Source: Aeromonas hydrophila subsp. hydrophila ATCC 7966
GTDB lineage: Bacteria > Pseudomonadota > Gammaproteobacteria > Enterobacterales > Aeromonadaceae
NCBI RefSeq assembly: GCF_000014805.1
Contig: NC_008570.1
Location: forward strand, 283,501 to 347,500
Reading direction: 5' to 3'
Length of the DNA: 64,000 nt
Shown piece after piece: positions 28,397 through 36,410 of this stretch. Both the position numbers and the translations under genes were made by a program. Within the stretch, counting starts at the first letter, position 1. Each line of letters begins with the position of its first letter. The notes under the pieces were generated by a model. The model did not search any database. It saw nothing but the letters and a program-made list of their open reading frames with translations, and had not been told where the DNA came from.

Positions 28397-29746
28397 TCAG
28401 ATGATGCGCTTGAGCAGGATGTGGGCCTTGACCCTGTGGATCCGGGCCAGCAGCTTGCGTACCTGATCCGGGTAGTCCTGGATCTGCTCGATCTGATCGA
28501 AGTGGCTGATGCGCTTGGTGTTGGCCAGGATGTTCTCGCGCTCGGCGTTGAACTGGGGCCGCAGCAGGTGACGGCGATCGTAGACCAGCAGGCCGTTCTC
28601 CAGATCCAGCGCCCAGGCGCGGGGATTGAGGTTGTTGCCGGTGAGCAGGGCCCACTCGTCATCCACGAAAATCCCCTTGAGGTGGTAGGAGTTGCGCTCG
28701 CAGCACCAGAGCATCAGGTTGAGACGGCCGGCATCGATGTGATGCTGGTTGCGCTCGGCGAACTTGCGCAGGTTGGTCTCGTACAGATAGGGCAGACCAC
28801 CGATGGTGGAGAATTTCTCCTCCGGCGGAATGAAGAAGTCGTTGGCGGTCTTGTCGCCCACCACGATGGTCACCTTGCAGCCGCGCTTGAGCAGGGCCTC
28901 GATATCCTTGTTCAACTCTTTTGGCGGGTTGAAGTAGGGGGTGCAGATGAAGATCTCCCGCTCGGTGGCCCGCACCAGGGTACGGATCATCTTGTTGAGC
29001 TGGTTGCCGCGCTTGCCCAGGCCGCTCATCGGGGTGATGGCCACCTCCTGGCTGTTGACCGGCATGGTGTCGAAGCGGTACTGGCCGAGGCGCAGGTTGT
29101 GCTTGAAGCGGCGGATCGGCCCCTTCAGCTGCTTGGCGCTGGGGATGTCGGTGCGATCCAGTCGCTGCACCGCCTCGCTGCGCAGGAACAGGTCATCCAC
29201 GTAGTTGACCATGCTGCGGGTCAGCTCCGGGCTGGTGATCTGGTGATAGCGGTCGAAACGGTAGCGATCCTGCTGGTGCAGGTAGATGTCGTTGAGGCTG
29301 GCACCGGAGTAGAGCAGGGTGTCATCGAAGATGAAGCCCTTGAGGTGCAGTACCCCGAGCAGTTCACGCCCCTTCACCGGCACGCCGTAGATGGCGATCT
29401 GGTGCTCGTGGCGGGCAGCCATCTCCTGATACATCAGGTGGTTGCCGCCTTGCTTGCCCTTGCCGATCAGGCCGCGCTGGGCACGGTGGAAGTCGACGAA
29501 CACCTTGACGTCGAGGGCCGGGTTGCGCTGCTTGGCGGCGTAGAGGGCGGAGAGGATCTCGCGACCCGCCTCGTCATCCTGCAGATAGAGCGCCACCAGA
29601 TAGATGCGCTGACGCGCGCTGGCGATGAGCGAAAGGATCCGGCTCTTGAAGTCCTTGGCGCTGTTGAGCACTTCAAACTGGTCTGCGGCGACGGCGATCT
29701 GGGGCAGGCGCGCCAGCAGCTGTCGATAATGTGCCGATGAATGCAT
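28397..29746 (-). CDS. pssA: CDP-diacylglycerol-serine O-phosphatidyltransferase (PLD type)
   Basis: PssA makes phosphatidylserine, the precursor of phosphatidylethanolamine. This is the enteric phospholipase-D-type enzyme: 449 residues with two HKD motifs, HLKGFIFDD (134-142) and HLKGIFVDD (near 350), and TGNNLNPRAWALDLEN after the second. No transmembrane segment is present, as expected for the ribosome- or membrane-associated form. ATG 29746 is chosen; a GTG six codons upstream is possible. It is flanked by hairpins on both sides and so looks monocistronic. Confidence 0.95.
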   Translation of the reverse strand: MHSSAHYRQLLARLPQIAVAADQFEVLNSAKDFKSRILSLIASARQRIYLVALYLQDDEAGREILSALYAAKQRNPALDVKVFVDFHRAQRGLIGKGKQGGNHLMYQEMAARHEHQIAIYGVPVKGRELLGVLHLKGFIFDDTLLYSGASLNDIYLHQQDRYRFDRYHQITSPELTRSMVNYVDDLFLRSEAVQRLDRTDIPSAKQLKGPIRRFKHNLRLGQYRFDTMPVNSQEVAITPMSGLGKRGNQLNKMIRTLVRATEREIFICTPYFNPPKELNKDIEALLKRGCKVTIVVGDKTANDFFIPPEEKFSTIGGLPYLYETNLRKFAERNQHHIDAGRLNLMLWCCERNSYHLKGIFVDDEWALLTGNNLNPRAWALDLENGLLVYDRRHLLRPQFNAERENILANTKRISHFDQIEQIQDYPDQVRKLLARIHRVKAHILLKRII

Positions 29747-29850
29747 AGAGAAACCTGAAATCACTGCGTTAAGCGTTCCACTCGGAGCGATGGATAGGCG
29801 ATTCTAGCAATCTCGCCCTGTTAGCCAAAGAAAGAATCGTCATAAAGATG

Positions 29851-29878
29851 AAAAAGGCCTCACATTGGAGGCCTTTTT
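29851..29878 (-). terminator. Terminator after the gluconate permease gene
   Basis: AAAAAGGCCTC ACATTG GAGGCCTTTTT, a perfect 11-bp stem flanked by A and T runs. Confidence 0.9.
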
Positions 29879-29892
29879 CCGGACGGTTGCGA

Positions 29893-31233
29893 TCAGAGGA
29901 AGCTGTAGATGATCATCGCCATCACGCCACCGGTGGTGCCTATGATGGTCTCCATCACGGTCCAGGTCTGCAGGGTCTGCTTCTCGGTGAGGCCGAGGTA
30001 GCGGTTGGCCAGCCAGAAGCCGGAGTCATTGACGTGGGAGAGCACGATGGCCCCGCCGCCGATGGCGATGGTGACCGCCGCCAGCTGGGCGCCGTTCAGG
30101 CCGAGCGGCTCCAGCATCGGCAGCACCAGACCGCAGGCGGTCAGCATGGCGACGGTGGCGGAACCCTGAATGACCCGCACCGCGGCTGCCAGGATGAAGG
30201 CCAGCGCGACGATGGGCAGGCCGGAGTCCGCCAGCATGTTGCCAAGGGCGGCACCCACGCCGGAATCCACCAGGATCTGCTTGAACACGCCACCGGCACC
30301 GGTCACCAGGATGATGACGCCGGCTGGCTGGATGGCGCTGTTGCAGACATTCATCACCTCGTCACGGGACATGCCGCGACGGATCCCCAGCAGGTAGAAG
30401 GCGGCCAGGCAGGCGACCATGATGGCGGTGAAGGGGTGGCCGATGAACTCCAGCCAGCCGTGCAGGGGTGTGCCGGCCTCGACGAAGCGCCCAACGATGG
30501 TCTTGAGACCGATCAGCAGCAGCGGCAGACCGATGAGGCCCATGGCCAGCCCGAAGGAGGGCAGGTTCTGGCCGTCGTCGTGGGCGCTGCTCTGGGCGTC
30601 GGCCGGCAGCGGCACGTCCACCACCTTGCTGATCAGCTCGCCAAACAGCGGGCCGGCCAGGATCAGGGCAGGAACGGCGGCGATCAGGCCGAACAGGATC
30701 ATGTAGCCGAAGTCGGCGCCCAGCTGGGACGCCACCAGAATGGGGCCCGGCGCCGGGATCAGGAAGGCCTGGCAGGTGGCGATACCCGCCAGCAGGGCGA
30801 TGCCTATCTTCACCACGCTGCCGCCGCCGCGACGGACGATGGCAAAGGCCACCCCGATCAGCAGCACCACGGCCACGTCGAAGAACAGCGGCAGAGCGCA
30901 GATGAAGCCGGTCAGTGACATGGCCCAGTTGGCGCGCTTGACGCCGAAGGTACCGAGCAGGGTATGAGCCACCCGGTCGAGGGCGCCGGTGACTTCCATC
31001 ACCTTGCCGAACATGGCGCCCAGTGCCACCACCACGGCGACGAAACCGAGGGTGCCGCCCATCCCTTTCTGGATGGTGGCGGCGATGTCGGCCGGGTTCA
31101 TGCCGGCGGCGAGCCCCGCCACCATGGAGACCAGGATGAGGGAGACGACCGCGTGCAGGCGGGCCTTCATCACCAGAAAGAGCAGCAGCACGATGGAGCC
31201 GGCGGCCGTCATGATCAGGGAGAGGTCAGACAT
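29893..31233 (-). CDS. gntT: Gluconate permease, GntP family
   Basis: A 446-residue inner-membrane proton symporter of the gluconate/GntP family, with about 12 hydrophobic segments. Recognisable parts are ALPLFFDVAVVLLIGVAFA (about 112-130), FLIPAPGPILVA and VIQGSATVAMLT. It is divergent from gntK across a 245-bp gap with two GntR operators, so it is expected to be induced by gluconate. The subtype (GntT, GntU or GntP) is a positional guess from the gnt context. Confidence 0.9.
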   Translation of the reverse strand: MSDLSLIMTAAGSIVLLLFLVMKARLHAVVSLILVSMVAGLAAGMNPADIAATIQKGMGGTLGFVAVVVALGAMFGKVMEVTGALDRVAHTLLGTFGVKRANWAMSLTGFICALPLFFDVAVVLLIGVAFAIVRRGGGSVVKIGIALLAGIATCQAFLIPAPGPILVASQLGADFGYMILFGLIAAVPALILAGPLFGELISKVVDVPLPADAQSSAHDDGQNLPSFGLAMGLIGLPLLLIGLKTIVGRFVEAGTPLHGWLEFIGHPFTAIMVACLAAFYLLGIRRGMSRDEVMNVCNSAIQPAGVIILVTGAGGVFKQILVDSGVGAALGNMLADSGLPIVALAFILAAAVRVIQGSATVAMLTACGLVLPMLEPLGLNGAQLAAVTIAIGGGAIVLSHVNDSGFWLANRYLGLTEKQTLQTWTVMETIIGTTGGVMAMIIYSFL

Positions 31234-31393
31234 TGTTGTGCATTCCTTGTTCCAAGTTCAGTGTCGACACCCTGCCGATCCGTCGGCAGACCATATCTTT
31301 ATGATTTATTTAGATTTATGGCCAGGGCTCAAACTCGATTGCCCAGGTGACTATGAGTGCGCTCAGTCTGTGGCAGACTTCACAATTCTTGTT

Positions 31394-31419
31394 GTTACCG
31401 GTAACATGTTACCGGTAAC
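31394..31419. promoter_or_regulatory. Tandem GntR operators in the gntT-gntK divergent region
   Basis: GTTACCGGTAAC occurs at 31394-31405 and again at 31408-31419. Each is a perfect palindrome with the central CpG typical of LacI-family sites and fits the GntR consensus. The 14-bp spacing is close to 1.3 helical turns. They lie 60-85 bp before gntK. Confidence 0.9.
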
Positions 31420-31478
31420 GTGCTAAGTTAGAACCCATCGGCAGCACGTTTTTTGAAAAATGAGATAGAGGTCAAACA

Positions 31479-31988
31479 ATGGCGGGTAAGAGCATTATCG
31501 TGATGGGTGTATGTGGTAGCGGCAAGTCCAGCGTGGGCCTCAAGGTGGCCAGCGTGCTGGGCGCCAAGTTCATCGACGGTGATGATCTGCACCCCAGGGC
31601 CAACATCCAGAAGATGGCCGGCGGCAACCCGCTCAACGACGAGGATCGCGCCCCCTGGCTGGAGCGGATCCGCGACGCGGCCTACAGCCTGGAGCAGAAA
31701 AACGAGGTGGGCGTCATCGTCTGCTCGGCCCTCAAGAAGCAGTATCGCGACCAGATCCGTGAAGGCAACGAGTCGGTCAGCTTCCTCTTCCTCGACGGCA
31801 GCCAGCCGCTGATCCTCGAACGGATGCGGGCCCGCAAGGGCCACTTCATGCGCGAAAGCATGGTACAAAGTCAGTTCGATACCCTGGAGCGCCCGGACGG
31901 CGAAGCCGGTGTATTCCATATCGATATCGACGGCACCTTCGAACAGGTGGTTGATCGCGCCGTCACAGCATTGGAGCAAGCCCAATGA
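31479..31988 (+). CDS. gntK: Gluconokinase
   Basis: GntK phosphorylates gluconate to 6-phosphogluconate with ATP. The 169-residue protein has the P-loop GVCGSGKS (10-17), FIDGDDLHP (about 31-39) and the family segments MAGGNPLNDEDRAPWL and CSALKKQYRD. Its stop overlaps the edd start (ATGA), so the two are coupled. Control by GntR is indicated by the operators upstream. Confidence 0.97.
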   Translation: MAGKSIIVMGVCGSGKSSVGLKVASVLGAKFIDGDDLHPRANIQKMAGGNPLNDEDRAPWLERIRDAAYSLEQKNEVGVIVCSALKKQYRDQIREGNESVSFLFLDGSQPLILERMRARKGHFMRESMVQSQFDTLERPDGEAGVFHIDIDGTFEQVVDRAVTALEQAQ

Positions 31989-33781
31989 TCCATCAGGTCA
32001 TTTCCAGCGTCACCGCCCGCATTCGCGAGCGCAGTGCCGCCCGTCGCCAGGCTTTTCTGGCCCGCATCCAGCGTCAGGCCGATCAGGGCAAGACCCGCGC
32101 CGCACTGGCCTGCGGCAACCTGGCCCACGCCGTGGCCGCCTCCAGCTGTGACGAGAAGGGGCGCATCCTCGACATGACCCGTGCCAACGTCGGCATCGTC
32201 ACCGCCTACAACGACATGCTGAGCGCCCATCAGCCCTATCAGGGCTATCCGGACATCATCAAGGCCGCGCTGGCCGAGCTGGGCCACAGCGCCCAGGTGG
32301 CCGGCGGCGTGCCTGCCATGTGCGACGGCGTGACCCAGGGGCAGCCGGGGATGGACATGTCCCTGTTCTCCCGCGATCTGATCGCCCAGGCGACCGCGCT
32401 GTCGCTCTCCCACAACACCTTCGATGCCACCCTGCTGCTCGGCATCTGCGACAAGATAGCGCCGGGCCAGATCATGGGGGCGCTCTCCCACGCCCACCTG
32501 CCCACCGCCTTCGTGCCGGCCGGCCCGATGGCGAGCGGTATCAGCAACGACGAGAAGGTGAAGGTGCGCCAGCAGTACGCCGCCGGCGAAGTGGGCCGTG
32601 ACGCCCTGCTGCAGATGGAGTGCGGCGCCTACCACGCGGCGGGCACCTGCACCTTCTACGGCACCGCCAACACCAACCAGCTGGTATTCGAGGCCATGGG
32701 TCTGATGCTGCCGGGCTCCGCCTTCGTGCACCCGCACAGCGAGCTGCGCCGCGCCCTCACCGAGGAGGCGGCCCGCCGCATCAGCGCCATGATCCCGGGT
32801 TCCCCGGCCTATCGCCCCCTGAGTGCGGTGATCGACGAGCGCTCGCTGGTCAACGGTCTGGTGGCCCTGCTCGCCTCCGGCGGCAGCACCAACCACAGCA
32901 TCCACATGGTGGCGCTGGCCCGCGCCGCCGGTCTGCACCTGACCTGGGACGACATCAGCGATCTCTCCGATGTGGTGCCGCTGTTGGTGCGCATGTACCC
33001 GAACGGCCCGGCCGACGTCAACGCCTTCGAACAGGCGGGCGGCGTGCCCGGTCTGATGCGCCGGCTGGCCGAAGAAGGGTTGATCCACCTGGACGCCACC
33101 CCGGTGTTTGGCGAGATGCAGGATTACCTCAGCCGCCCGGCACTGGTGGATGGCCAGCTGGTGTGGCAGCCGGTGGGTGAGAGCGGCGATGCGAGCGTAT
33201 TGTCCCCCTCCGGCAGCGTATTTCAGGCTACCGGCGGCACCAAGTTGCTGGCAGGCAATCTGGGCCGCGCCGTGGTCAAGGTCTCTGCCGTGGCTCCCGA
33301 GTATCGGGTGATTGAAGCCCCGGCGCGGGTCTTCTCCTCCCAGCATGCGGTGGAGGCGGCCTACAAGGCGGGCGATCTCAATCAGGACGCTGTCATCGTG
33401 GTGCGTCACAATGGCCCGGCCGCCAACGGCATGCCGGAGCTGCACAAGCTGATGCCGGTGCTCGGTAACCTGCAGAAGGCGGGTTACAAGGTGGCGCTGG
33501 TCACCGATGGCCGTCTCTCCGGTGCCTCCGGCAAGATCCCGGCCGCCATCCACGTCACCCCGGAAGCGCTGCACGGCGGGGCCATCGGCCTGCTTGCCGA
33601 TGGCGACCTGCTGCGGGTGGATGCGGTAAATGGCAGCCTCGACTGTCTGACCGATTTGAGTGGCCGTACCCAGGCCGAGATCGACCTCACTCTGGAACAA
33701 GAGGGGTGGGGCCGTGAACTGTTCAGCGTGATGCGTCGCGCGGTATCGAGCGCCGAGTGTGGCGCCACCATCTTTGATTAA
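31985..33781 (+). CDS. edd: 6-phosphogluconate dehydratase
   Basis: Edd converts 6-phosphogluconate to KDPG, the first committed Entner-Doudoroff step. It is a 598-residue Fe-S enzyme of the IlvD/Edd family. Visible features are AGGVPAMCDGVTQGQPGMDM (106-125), LLGICDKIAPGQIMG with a second cluster cysteine, MECGAYHAAGTCTFYGTANT and DGRLSGASGKIPAAIHV near the C terminus. It overlaps gntK by 4 bp and is followed 20 bp later by eda, so gluconate is channelled to pyruvate and glyceraldehyde-3-phosphate by one operon. Confidence 0.98.
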   Translation: MIHQVISSVTARIRERSAARRQAFLARIQRQADQGKTRAALACGNLAHAVAASSCDEKGRILDMTRANVGIVTAYNDMLSAHQPYQGYPDIIKAALAELGHSAQVAGGVPAMCDGVTQGQPGMDMSLFSRDLIAQATALSLSHNTFDATLLLGICDKIAPGQIMGALSHAHLPTAFVPAGPMASGISNDEKVKVRQQYAAGEVGRDALLQMECGAYHAAGTCTFYGTANTNQLVFEAMGLMLPGSAFVHPHSELRRALTEEAARRISAMIPGSPAYRPLSAVIDERSLVNGLVALLASGGSTNHSIHMVALARAAGLHLTWDDISDLSDVVPLLVRMYPNGPADVNAFEQAGGVPGLMRRLAEEGLIHLDATPVFGEMQDYLSRPALVDGQLVWQPVGESGDASVLSPSGSVFQATGGTKLLAGNLGRAVVKVSAVAPEYRVIEAPARVFSSQHAVEAAYKAGDLNQDAVIVVRHNGPAANGMPELHKLMPVLGNLQKAGYKVALVTDGRLSGASGKIPAAIHVTPEALHGGAIGLLADGDLLRVDAVNGSLDCLTDLSGRTQAEIDLTLEQEGWGRELFSVMRRAVSSAECGATIFD

Positions 33782-33801
33782 GAGCTGACTAAGGAAGATC
33801 T

Positions 33802-34443
33802 ATGCAGAACTGGAAAGTGACTCCGGCTGAGGTGTTTGCCGCCTCCCCGCTGGTACCCGTGATGGTCATCAACGAGCTGGAGCAGGCCCTGCCGATGGCC
33901 AAGGCGCTGCTGGACGGCGGCATCTCGGTGTTCGAGATCACCCTGCGCACCCCGGTGGCGCTGGAGGCCATCGCCCTCATCGCCAAGGCGATGCCGGATG
34001 CCATGGTCGGTGCCGGTACTGTGCTCAACTGCGCGCAGTTTGACGCGGCCGTGGCCGCCGGTGCCCGCTTCGTCATCTCCCCGGGGATGACCCCGGCCCT
34101 GCTGGCCCACGCAGCCAACAGCACGGCGCCGCTGATCCCGGGCGTGGCCACCCCGTCCGAGGTGATGCAGGCGCTGGAAGCGGGCTACGACCACCTCAAA
34201 TTCTTCCCGGCCGAAGCGAACGGCGGCACCAAGGCGCTGGCTGCCATCGCCGCGCCGCTGCCCCAGGTGAAGTTCTGCCCCACCGGCGGTATCGGTCCGA
34301 AAAACGTGGCCGACTACCTGGCGCTCAAGTGCGTCGCCACCGTCGGCGGCTCCTGGATGCTGCCAGCCGAGGCCGTCAAGAACGGTAACTGGGAAGAGGT
34401 GACCCGACTCTCCCGCGAAGCCGTCGCCCTGGTCGCATCCTGA
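33802..34443 (+). CDS. eda: KDPG/KHG aldolase
   Basis: Eda splits 2-keto-3-deoxy-6-phosphogluconate to pyruvate and glyceraldehyde-3-phosphate. The 213-residue TIM barrel has catalytic E45 and R49 in FEITLRTP and the Schiff-base lysine K133 in HLKFFPAE. GTVLN and CPTGGI complete the site. AAGGAAGA precedes the ATG. It ends the gntK-edd-eda operon before a bidirectional terminator. Confidence 0.98.
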   Translation: MQNWKVTPAEVFAASPLVPVMVINELEQALPMAKALLDGGISVFEITLRTPVALEAIALIAKAMPDAMVGAGTVLNCAQFDAAVAAGARFVISPGMTPALLAHAANSTAPLIPGVATPSEVMQALEAGYDHLKFFPAEANGGTKALAAIAAPLPQVKFCPTGGIGPKNVADYLALKCVATVGGSWMLPAEAVKNGNWEEVTRLSREAVALVAS

Positions 34444-34483
34444 TTTGACGCCGGCGTGAGCCGGACCTTCCGTTTGCCAAGCA

Positions 34484-34509
34484 AGCAGGCCACCCTCGGG
34501 TGGCCTGCT
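34484..34509. terminator. Bidirectional hairpin between eda and gntR
   Basis: AGCAGGCCACC CTCG GGTGGCCTGCT is a perfect 11-bp stem between two convergent genes. Confidence 0.85.
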
Positions 34510-34540
34510 CTGTTCTGGTTGTATGGCGGGGATCTGGCCC

Positions 34541-35548
34541 TCAGCCCAGACTGTCCCCCTCGTACAGGGAGAAGCCCATGTCGAGCCGGGTGTCGGCCAG
34601 CGGCTGGCCGTTGAGGCGGGCCAGCAGCATGGTGGCGGCCGCACGGCCGATCTCCTTGCGCGGCGTGACGATACTGGCCAGCTTGGGGGTCATGGCGTGG
34701 CCGATGTCGAGGGCGTTGCTGCCGGCGATGGCGATCTGCTGGGGCACGGGTATCCACTTGGCCTGACACTGCAGCAGGGCGCCCACCGCCAGGTCATCGT
34801 TGGTGCAGAATAGGCCGTCCAGGTCGGGATAGCGCACCAGCGCCTGCTCCAGCAGCTGGCCGCCGAGGGTGAAGCTGGAGGATTGCTCGGTCAGCAGGTG
34901 CTGGCCGCTCAGGCCGAAATCCTGCATCGCCTGGTAGTAGCCTTCCATCCGCAGCTGGGTGCGCACGTCGAGCCGTGCGCCGAGATAGACCAGCTTGCGT
35001 CGGCCCCGGTGCAGCATCTCTGTTACCATGGCCCGGGCGGCTGCCCGGTGATCCATGCCGACCACCATGTCGATGGGACTCTGCGGCAGATCCATGGTCT
35101 CCACCACAGGAATGCCGGCGGTGGCGATCATCTTGCGGGTACGCTCGGTGTGCTGGCTGTCGGAGAGGATCAGCCCATCCACGTGATAGGAGAGCAGGGA
35201 GGCGACCTGCTCCTCTTCCCGCTCCGGACTGTAGCCGTAGTGGGCCAGCAGGGTCTGGTAGCCGGCGGGCCGGGTCACCGATTCGATGCCGTGCACCACG
35301 GCGGAGAAGACCTGGTTGGAGAGGGAGGGGATCAGGATGCCGATCGCCTTGCTGGTGGCGTTGGAGAGAATGTCCGGCGCCCGGTTGGGAATGTAGCCGA
35401 GCTCCTCCACCGCGGCGGCGATCCGCTCGCGGGTGCCCTCGGCCACGGCCTGTGGGTCGCGCAGGTAGCGGCTGACGGTCATCTTGGTGACCCCGGTCAG
35501 GTCGGCTATGTCCTGCAGGGTGGGGCGGCGCTTGCGGGTGTCGTTCAT
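34541..35548 (-). CDS. gntR: LacI-family gluconate repressor GntR
   Basis: A 335-residue LacI-type regulator. The helix-turn-helix with hinge is at 10-60 (TLQDIADLTGVTKMTVSRYL, then RDP), followed by a periplasmic-binding-like sensor domain (65-330). Known GntR binds gluconate and releases gntK/gntT operators; the palindromes at 31394 fit its consensus. The protein starts MNDTRKRRPT. An open extension of 11 codons upstream would overlap the operator-like palindrome at 35565 and lacks support. It is divergent from the qnr-like gene, with 90 bp between. Confidence 0.93.
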   Translation of the reverse strand: MNDTRKRRPTLQDIADLTGVTKMTVSRYLRDPQAVAEGTRERIAAAVEELGYIPNRAPDILSNATSKAIGILIPSLSNQVFSAVVHGIESVTRPAGYQTLLAHYGYSPEREEEQVASLLSYHVDGLILSDSQHTERTRKMIATAGIPVVETMDLPQSPIDMVVGMDHRAAARAMVTEMLHRGRRKLVYLGARLDVRTQLRMEGYYQAMQDFGLSGQHLLTEQSSSFTLGGQLLEQALVRYPDLDGLFCTNDDLAVGALLQCQAKWIPVPQQIAIAGSNALDIGHAMTPKLASIVTPRKEIGRAAATMLLARLNGQPLADTRLDMGFSLYEGDSLG

Positions 35549-35564
35549 CTCGGGATCCGGCAGA

Positions 35565-35582
35565 AATGTTACACGTAACATT
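35565..35582. promoter_or_regulatory. GntR-like palindrome between gntR and qnr
   Basis: AATGTTAC-AC-GTAACATT has perfect 8-bp arms matching the GntR site arms (GTTAC/GTAAC) but with AC where the central CG is expected. It lies 17 bp upstream of gntR and 56 bp upstream of qnr. Confidence 0.65.
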
Positions 35583-35638
35583 ACCGTTTTTGTTTAACAA
35601 AGTCAGCATATGACGCCATCAACAGGGGGAGTCGCGGG

Positions 35639-36289
35639 ATGATCAAGGACAAGTGCTTCGAGGGCGTGCGCTTCGAGCAGCAAGACCTGGAGGGGGAGCA
35701 GTTCCAGGGTTGCCGTTTCATCGGCTGCAACTTCTCCTGGCTCGATCTGGCCGAATGCCGCTTCGTCGACTGCAGCTTCTATGATCGGGAGAGCGAGCAG
35801 AGCTGTTTGCTGCAGGGTTGCGACCTGCGCGAGGCGAGCTTCCTGCGCTGCGATCTCACCATGGCCGATTGCAGTCGCAGTCAATGTCTGGGGCTGGAGC
35901 TGCGCGACTGTCAGGCGCTGGGGATCAACTTCTCCCGGGCCAGCTTTGCCAACCAGATCACCGTCAAGAGCTACTTCTGCGAGGCCCATCTGACCGGCAA
36001 CAACTTCAGTTACGCCAATTTCGAAGGGTGCCTGCTGGAGCAATGCGAATTGAGCGGCAATCGCTGGCAGGGGGCCAACCTGTTCGGTGCCTCGCTGGCG
36101 GGCTCCGATCTCAGCGGATCCGAGTTTGGCCAAATAGACTGGGCCAGCGTCAACCTGCAGGGTTGTGACCTGCGCCAGTGCGATCTGCCGGGGCTGGATC
36201 TGCGGCGGGTCAATCTGGACGGGGTGCAGATCAACGAAGATCAGCAGCAGGCCTTGCTGGAGCAGATCGGGCTGATCGTCTTCCCCTGA
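35639..36289 (+). CDS. qnr: Qnr-family pentapeptide repeat protein
   Basis: A 216-residue pentapeptide-repeat protein in which nearly every fifth residue is L or F (for example FIGCNFSWLDLAECRFVDCS). Such right-handed beta-helix dimers mimic DNA and protect gyrase and topoisomerase IV from quinolones. Two breaks in the repeat are visible: YDRESEQSCLLQ (about 50-61), a short loop, and VKSYFCEAH (about 108-116), a longer one, as in Qnr. The sequence closely resembles the Aeromonas Qnr of known structure, as I recall it. GGGGGAG gives the ribosome site. No LexA box was seen upstream. Actual resistance is not shown. Confidence 0.9.
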   Translation: MIKDKCFEGVRFEQQDLEGEQFQGCRFIGCNFSWLDLAECRFVDCSFYDRESEQSCLLQGCDLREASFLRCDLTMADCSRSQCLGLELRDCQALGINFSRASFANQITVKSYFCEAHLTGNNFSYANFEGCLLEQCELSGNRWQGANLFGASLAGSDLSGSEFGQIDWASVNLQGCDLRQCDLPGLDLRRVNLDGVQINEDQQQALLEQIGLIVFP

Positions 36290-36350
36290 GCTGGCAGGAA
36301 AAGAGGTAAGTTTTCGTCATCTGCCGTCATGCCCGCTGCTGGCGGCGATC

Positions 36351-36377
36351 AAAAAAGCCTGCATGATGCAGGCTTTT
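36351..36377. terminator. Bidirectional terminator between qnr and envC
   Basis: AAAAGCCTGCAT / ATGCAGGCTTTT, a perfect 12-bp inverted repeat with flanking A and T, between two convergent genes. Confidence 0.88.
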
Positions 36378-36410
36378 CTGGATGGCAGGTTGGCGGCCGG
36401 GTGGCGGTGA

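Noticed and set aside
35583..35638. LexA box upstream of the qnr gene
   Set aside because: No CTGT-N8-ACAG pattern was found.
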